This document shows positions 48,319 to 56,312 of a DNA stretch of 64,000 nucleotides, piece after piece. Made by a program: the position numbers and the translations under genes. Numbering within the stretch: position 1 is the stretch's first letter; the number at the start of each line of letters is the position of its first letter. Source of the DNA: Sphingomonas sp. R-74633 (GTDB lineage: Bacteria; Pseudomonadota; Alphaproteobacteria; Sphingomonadales; Sphingomonadaceae); the NCBI RefSeq assembly GCF_013416555.1, contig NZ_JACCFG010000004.1, positions 372,001 through 436,000 on the forward strand. Reading direction: 5' to 3'. The notes under the pieces are model-generated. The model ran no database searches. It was not told the DNA's origin and saw nothing but the letters and a program-made list of their open reading frames with translations.

Positions 48319-48463
48319 AAAATCCTCCCTCGCGCAGCGGGGGAGGTGGCGCGCGCAGCGCGACGGAGGGGGTTTATCCGCGGGTGACGTCCTTGCGGCC
48401 ACGCCCCCTCCACCACCGGCTGCGCCGGTGGTCCCCCTCCCCCGCTGCGCGAGGGAGGATTTT
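48319..48463. repeat. Long inverted repeat between convergent GH3 and GH9 genes
   Basis: 27-nt arms at 48319-48345 (begins AAAATCCTCCCTCGCGC) and 48437-48463 are exact reverse complements, and the 91 nt between contain a further palindrome (CCACCGGC..GCCGGTGG). The right arm reaches the GH9 stop. It probably serves as a two-way transcription end. Confidence 0.85.
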
Positions 48464-50232
48464 CAATCAGCCAACCACGCGCTCACCCACACCAGCGGGG
48501 CGTTCCAGTTGATCGCGACTTCGTTGAGTGCGTAGGCGTGGACGTCGTCCGCCCAGCAGCGCTGGGGGGCGCATTTGCCGGCCATCTTCAGCGAGACCGG
48601 ATCGGCCATCGACGTCGAGTTCGCGCCGCCCGAGAGCACGCCCGGCGGCGGTCCCGGTAGCTTTGGATCGAGCGACGGTGCCCAGAAGCGGTGATGCGGG
48701 TTCCGCATCGAGACCGCGCCATAGCCGCTGACATAGGAGACATGATTGGGGTTGCGGCCGAGGACATAGTCGATCGCGTCGAGCACCCCTGCCCGGTATT
48801 TGGGATCGCGCGTGAGGTCCCCGGCGACGCCGAGCACCATCGCGCGGTTGAGCAGCGCGCCGTTCGAGCCCCAAGTGTATTGGGTCAGCGGGACCCGGTA
48901 GCCGTTGCTGCCCTCGTCGGCGAGGAAGCGATCGGCGGCGGCGGTGAGCAGGGCGCGCAGGCGTTTCACCTCCGCTTCGGGCAGGCCAGAGGGGCGCGTT
49001 GCCAGCGTGATCGTGCCGAGCGTGGCGGTCTGGGGCCAGCCGGGCTCGCCGGCGGGCACGCGGAAGTGTGGCGAGGCTGTCACCGCCTGGTGATATTCGG
49101 ACTTGCCGGTGGTGACGTAGAGCTCGGCCGCGGCCCAGTAGAATTCATCCGACAGCGTCTCGTCGCCATAGCCTCCCGAGCCGGTGAAGCTGTTGGTGGC
49201 GTAGATTTGCGGGTTGCGCCGGGCGGCGGCGAAGGCGCGCTCGGCGGCGGCGAGGCAGCGCGCGGCGAACGCGTCGTCGATCCCCTTCCAGATGCGAGCA
49301 CACTGCGCGGCAGTGGCAGCGAGGTTGAGCGTGGCGGCGGTGGTCGGCGGGTAGAGCAGCCGTTCCTGCGTGTCGCCCTGCGGCGGCGTGGGCAGCGCGG
49401 TCCAGGCGCGGTCGGCGACCTTCTGATGCGCCATGCCCGAGGCATCGACGGAGGCGAAGTCCGCCGGGTCCGAGCGCCAGCCCGCGCTCTGGGCAAGCGA
49501 CTTGAACGGGCCGGAGGGGAGCGAGAGCGTCGTGCCCTCGGGCACCTGCATGCGGAGCAGGAACTCCATCTCGGTGCGCGCTTCGTCGAGCAGGCCGGGG
49601 GCGCCGTTCGCGCCGCGCGGGATCGCCGCGGGGCGGCGCTCATAGGCGTTGAGCAGCGTCCACAGCGCGATGCCGCCATTGACGACGTACTTGCCGTGGT
49701 CGCCGGCGTCATACCAGCCGCCGGTGACGTCGAGGCTATAGGGGCAGCCGCTCCACGGGATTTGCCGCTCGTCCAGGCCGGTGAAGCATTTGGCGACTTC
49801 GTGCGCGTGGCCGGCGGGACGTGCCCATCGGGCGCCAACGAAGCGCGCCTCGATCGGTACTCCGGCGCGCTGGTGGTAGAAGAAGGCGAGCGCGTCGCGG
49901 GCGAGCGGGACGTAGAGATTGGGGCGGATGTCGAAGGGAGCGCTGGTGCGCGTCCCTGCGACCAGGCGATAGCCCTTGCCCGGGGTGCGGAACCCGCCGA
50001 ACGCGATGCGCTGGAGGTGCATGCCCGACGCGGCGTCGGCACCGAGCGCGCTGGTCGGCCCGGTCGCGAGGATGCGGCCCTTCGCGTCGACAAGCTGCCA
50101 CACCACCGGCGTATCGCCCTCGACAAGCGCGGTCTTGGGATCGTCGGGCTGGAAGCCGAGCTGGTTGAGGTCGATCGAAGGCCCGTCCGGCGCGGCGGCA
50201 GCGAGCGTAAGCGCCAGCAGCGCGGTGCTCAC
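48463..50232 (-). CDS. Glycoside hydrolase family 9 (endoglucanase/exo-beta-glycanase type)
   Basis: 589 residues from GTG 50232, which overlaps the GH43 stop by 4 nt (GTGA). It has an N-terminal signal ('STALLALTLAAAAPDG'), an Ig-like CelD_N domain (about 20-105, 'IDLNQLGFQPDDPKTALVEG'), and a (alpha/alpha)6 catalytic domain with the base motif DAGD (175-178, 'GGWYDAGDHGKYV'), 'NPHHRFWAPS' and the acid Glu571 in 'LNEVAINWNAPLVW'. GH9 enzymes act on beta-1,4-glucans (cellulose, mixed-linkage glucan, xyloglucan chains). Its place at the end of a xylan operon suggests help with cell-wall material; substrate inferred. A longer frame to 50979 is out of frame for GH43 and rejected. Confidence 0.88.
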   Translation of the reverse strand: MSTALLALTLAAAAPDGPSIDLNQLGFQPDDPKTALVEGDTPVVWQLVDAKGRILATGPTSALGADAASGMHLQRIAFGGFRTPGKGYRLVAGTRTSAPFDIRPNLYVPLARDALAFFYHQRAGVPIEARFVGARWARPAGHAHEVAKCFTGLDERQIPWSGCPYSLDVTGGWYDAGDHGKYVVNGGIALWTLLNAYERRPAAIPRGANGAPGLLDEARTEMEFLLRMQVPEGTTLSLPSGPFKSLAQSAGWRSDPADFASVDASGMAHQKVADRAWTALPTPPQGDTQERLLYPPTTAATLNLAATAAQCARIWKGIDDAFAARCLAAAERAFAAARRNPQIYATNSFTGSGGYGDETLSDEFYWAAAELYVTTGKSEYHQAVTASPHFRVPAGEPGWPQTATLGTITLATRPSGLPEAEVKRLRALLTAAADRFLADEGSNGYRVPLTQYTWGSNGALLNRAMVLGVAGDLTRDPKYRAGVLDAIDYVLGRNPNHVSYVSGYGAVSMRNPHHRFWAPSLDPKLPGPPPGVLSGGANSTSMADPVSLKMAGKCAPQRCWADDVHAYALNEVAINWNAPLVWVSAWLAD

Positions 50233-51890
50233 TCCCCTGCCCCGGCGAACAGGCCGAAGACCGAGCCGACAAAGCCGCCGGCGACCTTGGTGGTGAGGCC
50301 GTCGGTCTGTACCGCGCCGAGATGCTTCCATACCGGCTTCGCGCCCGGTGCGGCGTAGCTGAAGGCATAGCTGCGGCCCTGCACCGCGATGCGCAGGCGG
50401 ACCGGGCCGGCAGGCGCGGGCGCGGTGAACAGAGTCTTGCCGAGATCCGGGGTGGCGGCGCCCTCGCGTTGGTCGACGACGAGGAGGTTTTTGCCGCCGA
50501 CGCGCCGGACGCCGAGCAAGAACCAGTAATAGTCGTTCTGGAGGACGACGAGGCCGGCGCGGTCGCCCTGCTTTTCGGGGGCGAACTTCACGATGGTTTC
50601 GGCAACGGCATTGGTGTGCTGCTGGCGGCGGGCGAGGAAGCTGGGGTTGGCGCTGTCCCCCAGACCGACGGGCCGCGCAGTGAGCGAGAGGCCGGTGGCG
50701 CCGGTCTGGTACCAGGTCTCGCGCGGGTTGCGGAGCATCATCCAATAGGACGGCAGCTTGCCGCGGAAATCGTCGCGGATCGTGAAGGCGCCCGAGGTGG
50801 GGAGCGGCGCCCTGCCCTGCGGCAGCGCCGGGCGCGCGTGGGTCCAGGGGATCGGCGTGGCGGCGGGGAGAATTTTCGGCCAGCCGTCCTTCCAGCTGAC
50901 CGACAGCAGGAAGGTCTCGCGGCCGGTGGTGTAGAAGTCGCCCTCGTACGGCCGCACGGCGAGGAAGGTCGCCCACCATTTGCCGTCCGGCGTGGTGACG
51001 AGCTGGGCGTGACCGGCGGAAGTGATCGGGTTCGCCCGGTCGCGTGGCAAGTCGCGCTGGGTGAGGATCGGGTTGCCCTCCCAGGCGACATAGGGGCCGG
51101 TGACCGATCTGGAGCGCAGGATCACCTGGCTATGGCCCTCCGCAGTGCCGCCCTCGGCGCAACTGAGATAATACCAGCCGTCCTTCTTGAAGATATGCGG
51201 CCCCTCGATCCAGATCGGCTTGGTCGAGGGGTCGATGCCGCCGTCGACCAGCACCTTGCGCGGGCCGAAGGTCCTGAGCGTCTTGCGGTCGAATTCCTGC
51301 ACCCAGATCGCGCGGTGGCCCGGGTAGAGCGTCTTGCCCTCGGGCGGGCCGTTATTGACCACCCAGGTCCGGCCATCGTCGTCGAAGAACATCGACGGAT
51401 CGATGCCGCCCTTGAGATCGGGCAGCCAGACCGGGTCGCTCCATGGGCCGGCGGGATTCTTCGCGGTGAGCAGGAAATTGTCGCCGCAGTCGACGCAGGT
51501 GTTGAGGATATAGAAGACCCCGTCCTTCGCCTGGATCGAGGGCGCGAACACGCCGCGCGACAGCGCGAGTTTCTTGAAGTCAAGCATGCCGGGCCGGTCG
51601 ATCGCGTTGCCGATCTGCGTCCAGTGGACGAGATCGCGGCTGTGGAAGACCGGGATGCCGGGGAACCAGCTGAAGGTGGAGGTCACAAGGTAGAAGTCAT
51701 TGCCGACGCGGGTGACGCTGGGGTCCGGGTAGAAGCCCTTGAGGATCGGGTTGCGATAGTCGCCGGGCTTTGCGGGGACGGTGTCGGTGGCGTCCTTGCC
51801 GCTGTAGCTGAACCAGGGGAAGGTCGCGACCGGCTGGGCGGCGGCGGGCGCGGCGAGGAGCAGCGCGGCGGCGGTCAGGAGGCTTTTCAT
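50229..51890 (-). CDS. Secreted glycoside hydrolase family 43 (beta-xylosidase/arabinofuranosidase type)
   Basis: 553 residues from ATG 51890, overlapping the upstream halogenase stop by 4 nt. The signal peptide is 'KSLLTAAALLLAAPAAAQP'. The five-bladed propeller has the GH43 triad: Asp56 in 'ILKGFYPDPSVTRVGNDFYLVTSTF', Asp164 in 'GGIDPSMFFDDDG' and Glu229 in 'IWIEGPHIFKKDGWYYL'. The C-terminal beta-sandwich (about 350-553, 'FRGKLPSYWMMLRNPRETWYQTG') is the usual GH43 accessory domain. It cleaves xylose or arabinose from xylo-oligosaccharides in the periplasm. Confidence 0.92.
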   Translation of the reverse strand: MKSLLTAAALLLAAPAAAQPVATFPWFSYSGKDATDTVPAKPGDYRNPILKGFYPDPSVTRVGNDFYLVTSTFSWFPGIPVFHSRDLVHWTQIGNAIDRPGMLDFKKLALSRGVFAPSIQAKDGVFYILNTCVDCGDNFLLTAKNPAGPWSDPVWLPDLKGGIDPSMFFDDDGRTWVVNNGPPEGKTLYPGHRAIWVQEFDRKTLRTFGPRKVLVDGGIDPSTKPIWIEGPHIFKKDGWYYLSCAEGGTAEGHSQVILRSRSVTGPYVAWEGNPILTQRDLPRDRANPITSAGHAQLVTTPDGKWWATFLAVRPYEGDFYTTGRETFLLSVSWKDGWPKILPAATPIPWTHARPALPQGRAPLPTSGAFTIRDDFRGKLPSYWMMLRNPRETWYQTGATGLSLTARPVGLGDSANPSFLARRQQHTNAVAETIVKFAPEKQGDRAGLVVLQNDYYWFLLGVRRVGGKNLLVVDQREGAATPDLGKTLFTAPAPAGPVRLRIAVQGRSYAFSYAAPGAKPVWKHLGAVQTDGLTTKVAGGFVGSVFGLFAGAGE

Positions 51891-53398
51891 GCTGCGCAAT
51901 GGTCCCGGATGAAGTCGCGGTGTTTGGGCATGTAATCGGCCGAATTGGCGATCGCCTCGCGGATATGGGCGAGCCGGTCGCGGGTCTCGTCGAGCGGCAT
52001 CACATCGGCGACCGGATCGTGCGAGGCCGGCTCCATAAGCTGGCCGAGCATCACTGCGAACCAGCTGGTGTCGTTGAACAGCTCCTCATTCTCGCGGAAG
52101 GCGCGGCCGTGGCTCCTGAACACGCGCATCTTCTCGGCGAGCCGCTCGGGAATCTCCATCGTGCGGCAATAATTCCAGAAGGGGGAATCGGTGCGTTCGG
52201 TGGCGTGGTAATGGAGGACGAGGAAGTCGCGGATCTCCTCGTAATCGGTCTGCATGATCCGGTTGTAGCGATCGGTGTCGGCCTGGTTGAAGTCGCGGTC
52301 GGGGAACATCGTCAGGAAGCGCGACAGGCCCGACTGGATCAGCCAGATCGAGGTGGACTCCAGCGGCTCGAGGAAGCCGCCCGACAGGCCCATCGCGACG
52401 CAGTTCTTCACCCACATGCGGTTGCGGTGGCCGGTCTTGAACGGGACGGTGCGCGGGTCGGCGAGCGGTTCGCCGTCGAGGTTGGCCATCAGGATCGCAG
52501 TGGCCTCGTCATCGGACATATAGTCCGAGGAGAAGACATGGCCGTTGCCGATCCGATGCTGGAGCGGGATGCGCCACTGCCAGCCGGCGCTGTGGGCAGT
52601 GGAGCGGGTATAGGGCGTCCACTCCTCGACGCTCGCGCAGGGCACGGCGATGGCGCGGTTGCAGGGCAGGTATTGCGACCAGTCGGTATAGCCCGACTTG
52701 AGCGCCTGCTCGATGATCAGGCCGCGAAAGCCCGAGCAATCGATGAACAGATCCGCCTCGATCTCGCTGCCGTCCTGCATCGTCACCGACTGGACGAAGC
52801 CATCCTCGCCGCGCAGCTTGACGTCGGTGATCTTGCCCTCGCGCCGGGTGACGCCGCGCGCCTCGGCATAGCCGCGCAGGAATTTGGCATAGAGGCCGGC
52901 GTCGAAATGGAAGGCATAAGCGATGTCACTGAGCGGTGAATTGCCGGCATCGACCGAGCGCATGAACTTGTTCTCGCGCGCCGCCATCGCCTGGAGCGAC
53001 CATGCGTCGATGTCGGGCGCCTCGCCCAGCTGGCGCAGGCGGAGATAGTAAGCGTGAAAGGACACGCCTTTCATATCAAGGCCATAGCCGCCGAACGGGT
53101 GGAAATAGCGGTGACCGATCCGCCCCCAATTGTGGAATTCGATGCCGAGCTTGAAGCTGCCCTTGGTCTCGCGCATGAACTGGTCTTCGTCGAGCCCGAG
53201 CATGCGGTTGAAGGTCGCCATCTGGGGGATGGTCGCCTCGCCGACGCCGATGATGCCAATCTCGTCGGACTCCACCAGCGTGATCTTCGTGTAGTCGGGG
53301 CCGAGGATGCGGGCGAGCGTGGCCGCGGTCATCCAGCCGGCGGTGCCGCCGCCGACGATCAGGATGGAGCGGATGCGCCGGTCAGTGGTGTCGGTCAT
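51887..53398 (-). CDS. Flavin-dependent tryptophan-halogenase family protein (copy 4 of operon)
   Basis: 503 residues. FAD motif GGGTAGW (16-22), the family 'GVGEATIP' (51-58), catalytic Lys83 in 'GSFKLGIEFHNW', the halogenase motif WQWRIP (273-278) and Glu347-Ser-Thr in 'LEPLESTSI' are all present, matching the residues known from PrnA/RebH (Lys79, Glu346). It should form HOCl/HOBr at reduced flavin and halogenate an aromatic substrate; the substrate is unknown. Such BrvH-like halogenases often sit beside TonB receptors. It ends in a 4-nt overlap with GH43. Confidence 0.88.
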   Translation of the reverse strand: MTDTTDRRIRSILIVGGGTAGWMTAATLARILGPDYTKITLVESDEIGIIGVGEATIPQMATFNRMLGLDEDQFMRETKGSFKLGIEFHNWGRIGHRYFHPFGGYGLDMKGVSFHAYYLRLRQLGEAPDIDAWSLQAMAARENKFMRSVDAGNSPLSDIAYAFHFDAGLYAKFLRGYAEARGVTRREGKITDVKLRGEDGFVQSVTMQDGSEIEADLFIDCSGFRGLIIEQALKSGYTDWSQYLPCNRAIAVPCASVEEWTPYTRSTAHSAGWQWRIPLQHRIGNGHVFSSDYMSDDEATAILMANLDGEPLADPRTVPFKTGHRNRMWVKNCVAMGLSGGFLEPLESTSIWLIQSGLSRFLTMFPDRDFNQADTDRYNRIMQTDYEEIRDFLVLHYHATERTDSPFWNYCRTMEIPERLAEKMRVFRSHGRAFRENEELFNDTSWFAVMLGQLMEPASHDPVADVMPLDETRDRLAHIREAIANSADYMPKHRDFIRDHCAA

Positions 53399-54912
53399 GT
53401 GTCGTTCCTTGCGGGCGCGTTGCGGGCGAGCCAGTCTTCGTGGCGGGGCATCGCCTGGGCGGCGCGGGCGAACATCTCGTGGATGCGCGAGAGGCTGGTC
53501 GCGAGCTTGTCTTCGTCGAGGCCGTCGGCGAGCGGGTCCCAGCCGGCGGGCATGATCCCCTGCCCCAGCAGCACTGCGATCCAGCTCGATTCGGCGAACA
53601 GCTCGTCTTCATAGCGGAAGAAGCGGCCGCGGTTCCGGAACAGCGCGAGCTTGCGCTCGAGGCTGGCCGGGATCGCCATCTCGCGCATCCGGCGCCACAG
53701 ATCGCCGTCGCGGCGCTGGTTGGCGTGGTAGTGGAGGATGATGAAGTCGCGGACCTGCTCCATCTGGAGGTCGGCCAGGCGGTTATATTCGTCGCGCTCG
53801 ACCGCCGAGAAGCCGGTGTCGGGGAGCAGCGCCATCAGCTTGTGGATGCCCGACTGGACGAGATGGATGCTGGTCGATTCGAGCGGCTCGACGAAGCCCG
53901 AGGAAAGGCCGAACGCGACGCAATTCTTCTCCCAGGCACGCTTGCGCCTGCCGGCCTCGAACTTGAGGATAAAAGGATCGCGGAGCGGCGCGCCGTCGAG
54001 GTTTGCCAGCAACGTCTCGCGGGCCTCGTCGTCGGAGATATCGGCACTGCAATAGACATGGCCGTTGCCGACGCGGTGCTGGAGCGGGATGCGCCATTGC
54101 CAGCCGGCACGGTGCGCGGTCGAGCGGGTGAAGGGCGTGATCTCCGGGCCCGGGCTGGCGGTGGGCACGGCGACGGCGCGGTCGCATTGCAGCCAGTACG
54201 CCCAGCTTTCCCAGCCGGTGCGAAGCGCCTGCTCGATCAGCAGCGCGCGGAAGCCGGTGCAGTCGAGGAACAGCTCGCCGGGGATGCGGCGGTCGCCCTC
54301 GAGCACCACCGCTTCGATGAAACCGTCCGCGGCGCGCAGCGGGACATGCTGGACCTTGCCCTCAACCCGGACGACGCCGCGCTGCTCGGCATAGGCGCGC
54401 AGATATTTGGCGTAGAGCGAGGCGTCGAATTGATAGGCATAGGCCATGCGCGACAGGATCGAGCCGGGGTCGGCGACCGGGGGCTGGTAGCGGCCTTCGC
54501 GCATCGCGAGCGCGCAGACATTATAGTCCTCGATCTCGCGGGCGCGGCCCTCGGCGTGGAGTTTCCGCCAGATCTGGTGGAACTTCACCCCCTCGATATC
54601 GAAGCCGAACTCGCCGAACGGATGGACGTAGCGGTGACCTTCCTGCGTCCAGTCGAGAAACTCGATGCCAAGCTTGATCGTGCCCTGCGTCTTCGCGAGG
54701 AAGTCATTCTCGTCGAGACCGAGCAGGCCGTTGAAGTTGCGGATCGGCGGGATCGTCGCCTCGCCGACGCCGACGGTGCCGATCTCCTCCGATTCCACCA
54801 AAGTGACCGAGACGCCGGTCGGGATCAGCCGGGTGAGCGCGGCGGCGGCCATCCAGCCCGCGGTGCCGCCACCGACAATGACGATGCTGCGGATCGGCGC
54901 GGGGGCAGTCAT
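53395..54912 (-). CDS. Flavin-dependent tryptophan-halogenase family protein (copy 3)
   Basis: 505 residues with all catalytic signatures: GGGTAGW (14-20), GVGEATIP (48-55), Lys80 in 'GTIKLGIEFLDW', WQWRIP (271-276) and Glu345-Ser-Thr in 'VEPLESTSI'. It is a clear paralogue of the downstream copy but strongly diverged, so the copies are old or separately acquired, not a recent duplication. It overlaps both neighbours by 4 nt. Confidence 0.88.
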   Translation of the reverse strand: MTAPAPIRSIVIVGGGTAGWMAAAALTRLIPTGVSVTLVESEEIGTVGVGEATIPPIRNFNGLLGLDENDFLAKTQGTIKLGIEFLDWTQEGHRYVHPFGEFGFDIEGVKFHQIWRKLHAEGRAREIEDYNVCALAMREGRYQPPVADPGSILSRMAYAYQFDASLYAKYLRAYAEQRGVVRVEGKVQHVPLRAADGFIEAVVLEGDRRIPGELFLDCTGFRALLIEQALRTGWESWAYWLQCDRAVAVPTASPGPEITPFTRSTAHRAGWQWRIPLQHRVGNGHVYCSADISDDEARETLLANLDGAPLRDPFILKFEAGRRKRAWEKNCVAFGLSSGFVEPLESTSIHLVQSGIHKLMALLPDTGFSAVERDEYNRLADLQMEQVRDFIILHYHANQRRDGDLWRRMREMAIPASLERKLALFRNRGRFFRYEDELFAESSWIAVLLGQGIMPAGWDPLADGLDEDKLATSLSRIHEMFARAAQAMPRHEDWLARNAPARNDT

Positions 54913-56312
54913 GCGATCATTCCTTCGGCGCGGAGCGTGGCACCGTGATGCGGCATCGCGCGGACGGCGTCGAGGATCAGCGCACGGATGCGCTCGGCGT
55001 GCTGGAGGATCGCCGGTTCGGGGATCGCGTCGGCGAGCGCGTCGTGACGGCGCGGGCGGATGCCCTGGCCATCGAGTACGGCGATCCAGTCATCGGCCTC
55101 GAACAGCTCCTCGTCATAAAGCGGGATGCGGCCGCGGCTCTGGTACAGGTCCAGCTTGTGCCGGAGGGTCTCGGGGACGGGCATCGCGCGGGCGGAATCC
55201 CAGAGCGGTTCGCCGGCGCGGCCGTTGGTCTTGTAGTGGAGGATGGCGAAGTCGCGGACACGGTCGGCTTCCTCGGCGGTGAGGCGGTTATATTCGGCGG
55301 GCTCGGGGCCATTCGGGGTGGCGGGGAGCAGCGTGAGCAGCCGGGCGAGCGCATTCTGGAGCAGCGCGAGGTTCCAGCCGTGGAGCGGCTCGATCAGCGT
55401 GGCAGTGGCACCGAGCGCGATGACCTTGCCGGTCCAGGCCTGGGTGCGGCGGCCCTGGGCGATCGGGATGGCGCCGGGCTGCTCGGGGAGATGCTGCGAG
55501 GCATACAGCAAGGTGCCACCCTGCCCGCCGACCAGCGGCACGGTGCGCTGCCAGCCGGCTTCGAAGGCGCCGGCATGGCTATAGGGCGGCGGGACGCCCT
55601 CGGCGGGGTTCCAGTTTTCGACGGCACGGTCGCACGGGAGCCACTGCACCCAGCTTTCCCAACCGGTGGTTCCGGCGAGCAGCGCAGCGGGGCCGGAACA
55701 ATCGAGCCAGAGATCGGCGGTGACCTGGCTGCCGTCCTGCAGCGCAACGGCGTCGTCGGCGAAGGCGCGGAAACTGCCGATGGGGGTGATGCCGCTGGCA
55801 GCCCGCAGCGTGTCGGCGAGGCCGGCGCGGTCGAAGTGGAGGCCATAGCCAAAGCTGGACAGGATCGAGCGCGGGTCCTCGCTCGGACGGACGAAGCGGC
55901 CCGAGGCGGCGACGATTGCGGCGAGCGAGAAGTCCGCCAGGCGCAGATCATGGCCGGCGGCGCGGATCCGGGCGGCGAGCTGGTGGAAGGCGGTGGTGCC
56001 GAGCGGCGCACCGATCGTGCCGAAGGGCAGGAACCAGTCGGCCTCCGCCCCCGCCCAGCCTGAAAAGGCCGTGCCGAGCGAGAAGCTGCCCCGGGCAGCG
56101 CGCAGGAGCGCGCTCTCGTCGACGCCGTGATCGGCGAGCCAGAACGGGAAATCGGGCAGGCTGGCCTCGGCCGGGCCGAACGGGCCGAGGCTCCAATCGG
56201 GGCCTTCGGTCTCGATCAGGTCGATCCGGACGTGTGGCAGCGCACGGACGAGCGCCAGCGCCGCCATCCAGCCGGCGACACCGCCGCCGACAATGCCGAT
56301 GCTGCGGATCAT
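54909..56312 (-). CDS. Halogenase-family flavoprotein lacking catalytic residues (copy 2)
   Basis: 467 residues, shorter than its neighbours. The FAD motif GGGVAGW is kept, and the overall order is that of the family ('LWLDCSGPAALLAG', 'GWESWVQWLPCDRAV', 'VIALGATATLIEPL'). However, 'GVGEATIP' is degraded, catalytic Lys is Ser78 ('GSFSLGTAFSGW'), WxWxIP is WQRTVP (254-259), and the Glu-Ser-Thr is His311-Gly-Trp. Both residues needed for halogenation are gone while the frame is intact and coupled on both sides, so a non-halogenating role (binding partner, other flavin chemistry) is likely. Confidence 0.85.
   Translation of the reverse strand: MIRSIGIVGGGVAGWMAALALVRALPHVRIDLIETEGPDWSLGPFGPAEASLPDFPFWLADHGVDESALLRAARGSFSLGTAFSGWAGAEADWFLPFGTIGAPLGTTAFHQLAARIRAAGHDLRLADFSLAAIVAASGRFVRPSEDPRSILSSFGYGLHFDRAGLADTLRAASGITPIGSFRAFADDAVALQDGSQVTADLWLDCSGPAALLAGTTGWESWVQWLPCDRAVENWNPAEGVPPPYSHAGAFEAGWQRTVPLVGGQGGTLLYASQHLPEQPGAIPIAQGRRTQAWTGKVIALGATATLIEPLHGWNLALLQNALARLLTLLPATPNGPEPAEYNRLTAEEADRVRDFAILHYKTNGRAGEPLWDSARAMPVPETLRHKLDLYQSRGRIPLYDEELFEADDWIAVLDGQGIRPRRHDALADAIPEPAILQHAERIRALILDAVRAMPHHGATLRAEGMIA

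Noticed and set aside
50233..50979. Apparent 5' extension of the GH9 frame
   Set aside because: It overlaps the GH43 coding sequence in another frame and is Arg/Pro-rich. The GTG at 50232 gives a signal peptide and the 4-nt overlap seen throughout the operon.
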